64,000 nucleotides of DNA, from contig NC_067132.1 in the NCBI RefSeq assembly GCF_021347895.1, positions 1-64,000 of the forward strand, in the 5' to 3' direction. This DNA comes from Acanthochromis polyacanthus. Its lineage: Eukaryota > Chordata > Actinopteri > Pomacentridae. Under the pieces are notes generated by a model. It made no database searches and was not told the DNA's origin. It was given only the letters and a program-made list of their open reading frames with translations. Below, piece after piece: positions 1 through 9,485 of the stretch (position 1 is its first letter; every line of letters begins with the position of its first letter). A program made the position numbers and the translations under genes.

Positions 1-949
1 TACCCCTCTCCTGCCCAGCTCCGGACATGCACCCATCCCGAGCCCCTCCCACGATTTCCGCGAGCGGGAATTGTCTAGTTATATTTTCTTCACGTTTCCG
101 CCAAATTTCGGTCGCTAACTCGTCCTAGGGCTTTGAAAATCAAAACAAATTATATATCAAAACGTGCGGCTTCATCGGGAATCCCGGGCTATGACTTTTC
201 TAAGACATTCGTCATTTTTTCGCAGAATTATTCGCAAAAAACTGCCAAAAAAGTCCCATAGGAAATGAATGGGGACCGAAAAAAATCGGCTCAAAAAATC
301 CCCTTTTTTCCAAACGCCACTGCTTCGCCATACGTTCACCTAGAAACTTCATTTAACCATCAAAACGCAGTAATTTTTCTTGTCTCCGCAGGAATGTATT
401 TTCTGTCAGGCTGAGATTTACAGTTTTTGATCAGTGAGTCCTCAAAAAAGTGAAAATTTTCAAAATCTGCTCTGTTTAGAGTGCGGCATGTCAGTTGGTA
501 GAGTGGAGGAGAGGTGAAAAATTCGCCTGAAAATTTCACGATCGCATCGCCCTCACGACCAAACTATAAATGTTAGGGGAATGAAATTTGGTCAGATTGT
601 AAACAATTTTCCTGGGATTCAAATGAATCCAAGTTTGAAGACCTAGCTCTTTCTGACGTGAAATGGCAGGCAGCAGTTTAGACCAAAGTCGCACCGTTCT
701 CTCCATAAGAACCAATGTAAACTGAATCATCTGCCTCATGGAGGGACAGTGTTTTTTAAATCGCTGTAACTCGGTCATTTCTCACAAGATTTGGAAAATA
801 ATTACATTTATGGAAAGCCACAGCCTTCCTCTCGCTCACGGTCATTTTAGTTTTCAGCTACCATTAACGGTTCGCCCACAATTAGCGCCAGAACGAGATG
901 TTGCGCGCTGCTGCTGAGAAGCACTTTTTTGCTGTCTGTGGCAGGCACC

Positions 950-973
950 GTTGCTATGGGGGCCCATAGCAAC
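950..973. repeat. Conserved palindrome GTTGCTATGG...CCATAGCAAC
   Basis: A near-perfect 23-24-nt inverted repeat present at the same place in every complete conserved block, for example also near 3208, 5252 and 7590. Its arms contain GTTGC/GCAAC half sites like those of RFX X-boxes. Only the centre varies between copies (GG, GGG, GA, GT). Binding of any factor is inference. Confidence 0.7.
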
Positions 974-1431
974 CGCTCTTACACACGCGCAGGCATGGTC
1001 GCACGCACACACACAGACTCATTGGTGTGCCACACCCACCTTCACACCCAATACCTCCACAGGAGCTGCATTTCAGCCTGAAAACCTCTCAGCTTCACAC
1101 AGCCTTTACAGCAGGGGTGTCAAACTCACTTCCAACACACCTGATTCAAATGATCAGGCTCGTTATCAGGCTTTTGCTGAGCTTAATGATAGTGTATCAT
1201 TTGAATCAGGTGTGTTGTAAGAAGGAAACATCTAAAACATAGAGGATAGTGGTCCTCCAGAAACTGAGTTTGACACCCCTGCTTTAGAGTAACTCCAATC
1301 CAAATGTTGACCAGGTGAGATCTTCCTGTCTTTCCCTTTCAAAATAAAAGCACAGCACAATTTCAAAATAAAAGCCTGCGATGGGCCTGAAAACACCAGT
1401 TAAACCTCTCAGCTTCACACAGCCTTTAGAG

Positions 1432-1602
1432 CAGGGGTGTCAAACTCAGTTCCAACACACCTGATTCAAATGATCAGGCTCGTTATCAGGCTTCTGCTGA
1501 GCTTGATGATGAGCTGCTTATTTGAATCAGGTGTGTTGTAAGAAGGAAACATCTAGAACATAGAGGATAGTGGACCTCCAGGAACTGACTTTGACACACC
1601 TG
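1432..1602. mobile_element. hAT-type MITE within the satellite subrepeat (type copy)
   Basis: A 171-bp element with terminal inverted repeats starting CAGGGGTGTCAAACTC. It is flanked by the 8-bp direct repeat CTTTAGAG (1424-1431 and 1603-1610), the duplication size typical of hAT transposons. Removing the element and one CTTTAGAG rebuilds the ordinary subrepeat text CAGCCTTTAGAGTAACTCC exactly, so the MITE inserted once into a subrepeat and was then amplified with the array. About 28 copies occur in the window, always at this site. It encodes no protein. Confidence 0.9.
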
Positions 1603-2159
1603 CTTTAGAGTAACTCCAATCCAAATGTTGACCAGGTGAGATCTTCCTGTCTTTGCCTTTCAAAATAAAAGCACAGCACAATTTCAAAATAAAAGCCTTC
1701 GACGGACTGAAAGCGCCAGTTAAACCTCTCAGCTTCACACAGCCTTTTGAGTAACTCCAATCTAAATTTTGACCAGGTGACATCTTCCTGTCTCTGCCGT
1801 TCAAAATAAAAGCACAGCACAATGTCAAAATAAAAGCCTGCAAGGTACTGGAAATGCCTGTTAAACCTCTCAGCTTCACACAGCCTTTACAGTAACTTAA
1901 ATCCAAATGTTCACCAGGTGAGATCTTCCCATCTCTTCCTTTCAAAATAAAAGCACAGCACAATTTCAAAATAAAAGCCTGCGATGGACGGACTGGAAAA
2001 CGCCAGTTAATCCTCTCAGCTTCACACAGCCTTTACAGTAACTCCAATCCAAATTTTGACCAGGTGAGATCTTGCTGTCTCTTGCTTTCAAAATAAAAGC
2101 ACGGAACAACTTCAAAATAAATGCCTGTTATGGGCTGGAAAACGCGGAAATACGCCTCT

Positions 2160-4083
2160 CCGGACATGCACACATCCCGAGCCCCTCCCACGATTTCCGC
2201 GAGCGGGAATTGTCTAGTTAGGGGCTCGGGCTTCGACACGAGCCACTCTCCTCTCCATTGCAAAGCAATGGGAGGAGAGTGGCTCGTGGCGAAGCCACGA
2301 GCCACTATTGTTCTCCTGTGGCGTTTATTCTCTTTTATTATTCCTCACGTTTCCGCCGTTTTTCGATTCGCTTCTCCTCCTAGGGCTTTGAGAAAACTAA
2401 AGCAAATTATATATCAAAACGTGCGGCTTCATCGGGAATAGTGTGCTATGACTTTTCTAAGACATTCGTCATTTTTTCGCAGAATTATTCGCAAAAAACT
2501 GCGCAAAAAGTCCCATTGAAAATGAATGGGGAGTGAAAAAAATCGGCTCAAAAAATCCACTGTTTTCCAAACGCCACTGCTTCGCCATACGTTCACCCAG
2601 AAACTTCATTTAACCATCAAAACGCAGTGATTTTTCTCATCTCCGCAGGAATGTATTTATGTCAGGCTGAGACTTACACTTTTTGATCAGCGAGTCCTCA
2701 AAAAAGTGAAAATTCTCAAAATCTGCTCTGGTTAGAGTGCGGCATGTCAGTTGGTAGAGTGGAGGAGAGGAGAAAAATCCGCCTGAAAATTTCACGATCG
2801 CATCGCCCTCACGACCAAACGATAAATGTTAGGAGAATGAAATTTGGTCAGATTGTAGACAATTTTCCTGGGATTCAAATGAATCCAAGTTTGAAGACCT
2901 AGCTCTTTCTGAAGGGAAATGGCAGGCAGCAGTTTAGACCAAAGTCGCACCGTTCTCCCATAAGAACCAATGTAAACTGAATCATCTGGCTCATGGAGGG
3001 ACAGTGTTTTTTAAATCGCTGTAACTCGGTCATTTCTCTCAATATTTGGAAAATAATCATATCTATGGATAGCCACAGCCTTCCTCTCGCTCACGGTCAT
3101 TTTAGTTTTCAGCTCGCATTAACGGTTCGCCCACAATTAGCGCCAGAACGAGACGTTGCGCGTGCTGCTGAGAAGCACTTTTCTGCTGTCTGTGGCAGGC
3201 ACCGTTGCTATGGGGGCCCATAGCAACCGCCCTTACACACGCGCAGGCATGCTCGCACGCACACACACAGACTCATTGGTGTGCCACACCCACCTTCACA
3301 CCCAATACCTCCACAGGAGCTGCATTTCAGCCTGAAAATCAGTTAAACCTCTCAGCTTCACACAGCCTTGAGAGCAGGGGTGTCAAACTCAGTTCCAACA
3401 CACCTGATTCAAATGATCAGGCTCGTTATCAGGCTTCTGCTGAGCTTAATGATGAGCTGATTATTTGAATCAGGTGTGTTGGAAAGGGAAACATCTAAAC
3501 ATAGAGGATAGTGGACCTCAGGAACTGAGTTTGACACCCTGCTTTAGAACTCCAATCCAAATGTTGACCAGGTGAGATCTTCTGTCTTTCCCTTTCAAAA
3601 TAAAAGCACAGCACAATTTCAAAATAAAAGCCTGCGATGGGCCTGAAAACACCAGTTAAACCTCTCAGCTTCACACAGCCTTTACAATAACTCCAATCCA
3701 AATTTTGACCAGGTGAGATCTTCCTGTCTCTGCCTTTCAAAATAAAAGCACAGCACAATTTCAAATAAAAGCCTGCGATGGACCTGAAAACCAGTTAAAC
3801 CTCTCAGCTTCACACAGCCTTTACTCCAATCCAAATTTTGACCAGGTGATCTTCCTGTCTCTGCCTTTCAAAATAAAAGCACAGCACAATTTCAAAATAA
3901 AAGCCTGCAACAGACCAAAAATGCCAGTTAAACCTCTCAGCTTCACACAGCCTTGAGAGTAACTCCAATCCAAATTTTGACCAGGTGAGATCTTCTTGTC
4001 TCTGCCTTTCAAAATAAAAGCACAGCACAATTTCAAAATAAAAGCCTATGACGGACCAAAAAATAACCCTCTCCTGCCCAGCT
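2160..4083 (+). repeat. Array unit 2
   Basis: Conserved block 2160-3341 with one palindrome module (2221-2305), about four subrepeats and one MITE copy (3375-3541). The block shares private variants around 3040-3070 with unit 16 (about 58,380-58,410). Confidence 0.9.
2221..2305. repeat. 85-bp nested palindrome module (type copy)
   Basis: An inverted repeat of about 39 bp per arm around an AAA loop, with only two or three mismatches or indels. The right arm contains its own perfect palindrome (GGCTCGTGGC, a GAA spacer, GCCACGAGCC), and the left arm holds a weaker 6-bp one, so the DNA could fold as one long stem or as three adjacent hairpins. It sits just after the CTAG of the unit junction and ends before CTATTGTTCTCCTG. 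Copies: one each in units 2, 8, 16, 17 and 19; two each in units 3, 4, 6, 9 and 12; three in unit 13; none in units 1, 5, 14, 15 and 18. Units 7, 10 and 11 carry a different short palindrome instead. Confidence 0.92.
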
Positions 4084-6435
4084 CCGGACATGCACACATC
4101 CCGAGCCCCTCCCACGATTTCCGCGAGCGGGAATTGTCTAGTTAGGGGCTCGGGCTTCGACACGAGCCACTCTCCTCTCCATTGCAAAGCAATGGGAGGA
4201 GAGTGGCTCGTGGCGAAGCCACGAGCCACTATTGTTCTCCTGTTGAAAAAGCGTTTATTATATTTTATTAGGGGCTCGGGCTTCGACACGAGCCACTCTC
4301 CTCTCCATTGCAATGCAATGAGGAGAGTGGCTCGTGGCGAAGCCACGAGCCACTATTGTTCTCCTGCTGCGTTTATCTTTTCTATTTTCTTCACGTTTCC
4401 GCCGTTTTTCGATCGCTCTCGTCCTAGGCCTTTGAGAAAACCAAAACAAATATATATACAATGTGCGGCTTCATCGGGAATAGTGTGCTATGACTTTCTA
4501 AGAAATTCGGGCATGTTTTTCGCAGAATTATTCGCAAAAAACTGCGAAAAAAGTCCCATTGAAAATGAATGGGAGTGAAAAAAATCGCTGAAAAAATCCA
4601 CTTTTTTCCAAACGCCACTGCTTCGCCATACGGTCCACCTAGAAACTTCATTTAACCATCAAAACGCAGTGATTTTTCTTGTCTCCGCAGGAATGTAGTT
4701 TATGTCAGGCTGAGAATTACAGTTTTCATCAGTGAGTCCTCAAAAAAGTGAAAATTCTCAAAATCTGCCTCTGGTTAGAGTGCGCGGCATGTCAGTTGGT
4801 AGAGTGGAGAGAGGTGAAAAATCCGCCTGAAAATTTCCCCGGATCGCATCGCCCTCATGACCAAACGATAAGAGATAGGAGATTGAAATTTGGTCAGATT
4901 GTAAAACAGTTTTCCTGGGATTCAAATGAATCCAAGTTTGAAACCTAACTCTTTCTGAAGTGAAATGGCAGGCAGCAGTTTAGACCAAAGTCGCACCGTT
5001 CTCCCCATTAGAACCAATGTAAACTGGATCATCTGCCTCATGGAGGGATAGTGTTTTTTAAAATCGCTGTAACTCGGTCATTTCTCACAATATTTGGAAA
5101 ATAATTACATTTATGGTTTGCCACAGCCTTCCTCTCGCTCACGGTCATTTCGGTTTTCAGCTAGCATTAACGGTTAGCCCACAATTAGCGCCAGAACGAC
5201 ACGTTGCGCGCTGCTGCTGAGAAGCACTTTTCTGCTGTCTGTGGCAGGCACCGTTGCTATGGGGGCCCATAGCAACCGCCCTTACACACGCGCAGGCATG
5301 GTCGCACGCACACACACAGACTCACTGGAGTGCCACACCACCTTCACACCCAATACCTCCACAGGAGCTGCATTTCAGCCTGAAAATCACTGAAACCTCT
5401 CAGCTTCACACAGCCTTTAGAGCAGGGGTGTCAAACTCAGTTCCAACACACCTGATTCAAATGATCAGGCTCGTTATCAGGCTTCTGCTGAGCTTGATGA
5501 TGAGCTGATTATTTGAAACAGGTGTGTTGGAAGAGGGAAACATGTAAAACATAGAGGATAGTGGACCTCAATGAACTGAGTTTGACACCCCTGCTTTAGA
5601 GTAACTCCAATCCAAATGTTGACCAGATGAGATCTTCCTGCCTTCCCTTTCAAAATAAAAGCACAGCACAATTTCAAAATAAAAGCCTGCGATGGGCCTG
5701 AAAACACCAGTTAAACCTCTCAGCTTCACACAGCCTTTACTCCAATCCAAAGTTTAACCAGGTCTGATCTTCCTGTCTCTGTCTTTCAAAATAAAAGCAC
5801 AGCACTATTCTAAATAAAAGCCTGTGACAGACTGGAAATGCCAGTAAAACCTCTCAGCTTCACACAGCCTTTAGAGTAACTCCAATCCAAATTTTGACCA
5901 GATGAGATCTTCAGGTCTCTGCCTTTCAAAATTACTTTACAGCACAATTTGCCAGTTAAACCTCTCAGCTTCACACAGCCTTCTGAGTAACTCCAATCCA
6001 AATTTTGACCAGGTGAGATCTTCTTGTCTCTGCCTTTCAAAATACAAGCACAGCACAATTTCTAAATAAAAGCCAGCTATGGCCTGAAAACACCAGTTAA
6101 ACCTCTCAGCTTCACACAGCCTTTACAATAACTCCTATCCAAATTTTGACCAGGTGAGATCTTCCTGTCTCTGCCTTTCAAATTAAAAGCACAGCACAAT
6201 TTACCAGTTAAACCTCTCAGCTTCACACAGCCTTTAGAGTATCTCCAATCCAAATTTTGACCAGGTGAGATCTTCATGTCTCTGCCTTTGAAAATAAAGC
6301 ACAGCACAATTTTAAAATAAAAGTCTGTGACGGACCGGAAAATGTCACCAAAACCCCTCAGCTTCACACAGCCTTTACAGTAACTCCAATCCAAATTTTG
6401 ACCAGGTGAGATCTTCTTGCCTCTCCTGCGCTGCT
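4084..6435 (+). repeat. Array unit 3
   Basis: Conserved block 4084-5390 with two palindrome modules (4145-4229 and 4271-4353, the second slightly degraded), about seven subrepeats of which several are the short 111-bp form, and one MITE (5423-5593). The 4.7-5.7 kb part matches unit 9 (42.9-43.85 kb) at private variants. Confidence 0.9.
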
Positions 6436-9400
6436 CCAGACATGCACACATCCCGAGCCCCTCCCACGATTTCCGCGTGCGGGAATTGTCTAGTTAGGGG
6501 CTCGGGCTTCGACACGAGCCACTCTCCTCTCCATTGCAAAGCAATGGGAGGAGAGTGGCTCGTGGCGAAGCCACGAGCCACTATTGTTCTCCTGTGGCGT
6601 TTATTAGGGGCTCGGGCTTCGGCACGAGCCACTCTCCTCTCCATTGCAAAGCAATGGGAGGAGAGTGGCTCGTGGCGAAGCCACGAGCCACTATTGTTCT
6701 CCTGTTGGCGTTTATTATATTTTCTTCACGTTTCCGCCGTTTTTCGATTCGCTTCTCGTCCTAGGCCTTTGAGAAAATCAAAGCAAATTATATATCAAAA
6801 TGTGCGTCTTCTTCGGGAATAGTGTGCTATGACTTTTCTAAGAAATTCGTCATTTTTTCGCAGAATTATTCACAAAAAACTGTGAAAAAATTCCCATAGA
6901 AATGAATGGGGACTGAAAAAAAATCGGTTCGAAAAATGCACTGTTTTCCAAACGCCACTGCTTCGCCATACTTTCACCTAGAAACTTCATTTAACCATCA
7001 AAACGCAGTGATTTTTCTTGTCTTCGCAGGAATGTATTATATGTCAGGCTGAGATTTACAGTTTTTCAGCAGTGAGTCCTCAAAAAAGTGAAAATTCTCA
7101 AAATCTGCTCTGGTTAGAGTGCGGCATGTCAGTTGGTAGAGTGGAGGAGAGGAGAAAAATCCGCCTGAAAATTTCCCGATCGCATCGCCCTTACGACCAA
7201 ACCATAAATGTTAGGGGAATGAAATTTGGTCAGATTGTAGACAATTTTCCTGGGATTCAAATGAATCCAAGTTTGAAGATCTAGCTCTTTCTGAAGGGAA
7301 ATGGCAGGCAGCAGTTTAGAGCAAAGTCGCACCGTTCTCCCCATTAGAACCAATGTAAACTGAATCATCTGCCTCATGGAGGGACAGTGTTTTTTAAATC
7401 GCTGTAACTCGGTCATTTCTCACAATATTTGGAAAATAATTACATTTATGGAAAGTCACAGCCCTCCTCTCGCTCACGGTCATTTCGGTTTTCACCAAGC
7501 ATTCACGGTTAGCCCACAATTAGCGCCAGAACGAGACGTTGCGCGCTGCTGCTGAGAAGCACTTTTTTGCTGTCTGTGGCAGGCACCGTTGCTATGGGGC
7601 CCATAGCAACCGCCCTTACACACGCGCAGGCATGGTCCCACGCACACACACAGACTCATTGGTGTGCCACACCCACCTTCACACCCAATACCTCCACAGG
7701 AGCTGCATTTCAGCCTGAAAATCACTGAAACCTCTGAGCTTCACACAGCCTTTAGAGCAGGGGTGTCAAACTCAGTTCCAACACACCTGATACAAATGAT
7801 CAGTCTCGTTATCAGGCTTCTGCTGAGCTTAATGATAGCTAATCATTTGAATCAGGTGTGTTGTAAGAAGGAAACATCTAGAACACAGAGGATAGTGGTC
7901 CTCCAGGAAGTGAGTTTGACACCCCTGCTTTACAGTAACTCCAATCCAAATTTTGACCAGGTGAGATCTTCCTGTCTCTGCCTTTCAAAATAAAAGCACA
8001 TCAAAATTTCAAAATAAAAGCCTGCGACAGACTGGAAACGCCACTTAAACCTCTCAGCTTCATACAGCCTTTAGAGCAGGGGTGTCAAACTCAGTTCCAA
8101 CACACCTGATTCAAATGATCAGTCTCGTTATCAGGCTTCTGCTGAGCTTAATGATAGCTAATCATTTGAATCAGGTGTGTTGTAAGAAGGAAACATCTAG
8201 AACACAGAGGATAGTGGTCCTCCAGGAAGTGAGTTTGACACCCCTGCTTTACAGTAACTCCAATCCAAATGTTGACCAGGTGAGATCTTCCTGTCTCTGC
8301 CTTTCAAAATAAAAGCACAGCACAATTTCAAAATAAAAGCCTGCCACAGACTGGAAACGCCAGTCAAACCTCTCAGCTTCACACAGCCTTTAGAGTGACT
8401 CCAATCCAAATTTTGACCAGATGACATCTTCCTGTCTTTCCCTTTCAAAATAAAAGCACAGCACAATTTCAAAATAAAAGCCTGCGATGGTCCTGAAAAC
8501 ACCAGTTAAACCTCTCAGCTTCACACAGCCTTTACAATAACTCCAATCCAAATTTTGACCAGGTGAGATCTTCCTGTCTCTGCCTTTCAAAATAAAAGCA
8601 CAGCACAATTTCAAAATTAAAGCCTGCAACAGACTGGAAATGCCTTACACACGCGCAGGCATGGTCGCACGCACACACACAGACTCATTGGAGTGCCACA
8701 CCCACCTTCACACCCAATACCTCCACAGGAGCTGCATTTCAGCCTGAAAATCAGTTCAACCTCCCAGCTTCACACGGCCTTTAGAGTAACTCCAATCCAA
8801 ATTTTGACCAGGTGAGATCTTCCTGTCTCTGCCTTTCAAAATAAAAGCACAGCACAATGTCAAAATAAAAGCCTGCAAGGTACAGGAAACGCCACTTAAA
8901 CCTCTCAGCTTCATACAGCCTTTAAAGCAGGGGTGTCAAACTCAGTTCCAACACACCTGATACAAATGATCAGGCTCGTTATCAGGTTTCTGCTGAGCTT
9001 TATGATGTAAGAAGGAAACATCAAGAACACAGAGGATAGTGGACCTCCAGGAACTGAGTTTGACACCCCTGCTTTACAGTAACTCCAATCCAAATTTTGA
9101 CCAGGTGAGATCTTCCTGTCTCTGCCTTTCAAAATAAAAGCACAGCACAATTTCAAAATAAAAGCCTGCAACAGACTGGAAATGCCAGTTAAACCTCTCA
9201 GCTTCACACAGCCTTTAGAGTAACTCCAATACAAATGTTGACCGGGTCAGATCTTCCTGTCTCTGCCTGTCAAAATAAAAGCACATCACAATTTCTAAAT
9301 AAAAGCCTGCGACTGACTGGAAATGCCAGTTAAACATCTCAGCTTCACACAGCCTTTAGAGTAACTTCAATCCAAATTTTGACCAGGTGAGATCTTCCTG

Positions 9401-9485
9401 TCTCTGCCTTTCAAAATAAAAGCACAGCACAATTTCAAAATAAAAGCCTGTGACGGACCAAAAAATACCCCTCTCCTGCCCAGCT
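6436..9485 (+). repeat. Array unit 4, with an internal fragment of a second block
   Basis: Conserved block 6436-7725 with two palindrome modules (6497-6581 and 6607-6691), about eight subrepeats and three MITE copies (7758-7927, 8077-8246, and an internally deleted one at 8928-9071). At 8643-8752 only the last 110 bp or so of a conserved block reappears between subrepeats, the expected scar of unequal exchange. Confidence 0.9.
8643..8752 (+). repeat. Orphan 3' fragment of a conserved block
   Basis: This stretch starts at the CTTACACACGCGCAGGC segment of the conserved block and runs to its end, with no upstream part of the block. It is flanked by 141-bp-type subrepeats on both sides. I infer a recombination junction between two units out of register. 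Confidence 0.8.

Larger units (their letters stand above)
21..2159 (+). repeat. Array unit 1
   Basis: Conserved block 21-1085, then about five subrepeats. No palindrome module follows CTAG: the junction at about 76-92 passes directly into the AT-rich spacer. MITE copies lie at 1112-1281 and 1432-1602; the second shows the CTTTAGAG duplication on both sides. The block is almost identical to the one in unit 15 (about 55,560-56,520). Confidence 0.9.

Noticed and set aside
951..1220. Recurrent plus-strand frames around the RFX-like palindrome and the MITE
   Set aside because: They read through a MITE terminus and vary in frame between units; byproduct of a conserved non-coding repeat.
2221..2305. 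Palindrome module as a Harbinger-type MITE because of TTA flanks
   Set aside because: The module plus its GCGTTTA tail lacks matching terminal inverted repeats; TTA repeats alone are weak in this AT-rich spacer.
3810..4346. Minus-strand frame of 178 codons through palindrome modules and subrepeats, with many similar ones in the array
   Set aside because: It runs across a hairpin module, block edge and satellite subrepeats, is broken differently in each unit, and has no recognisable domain.
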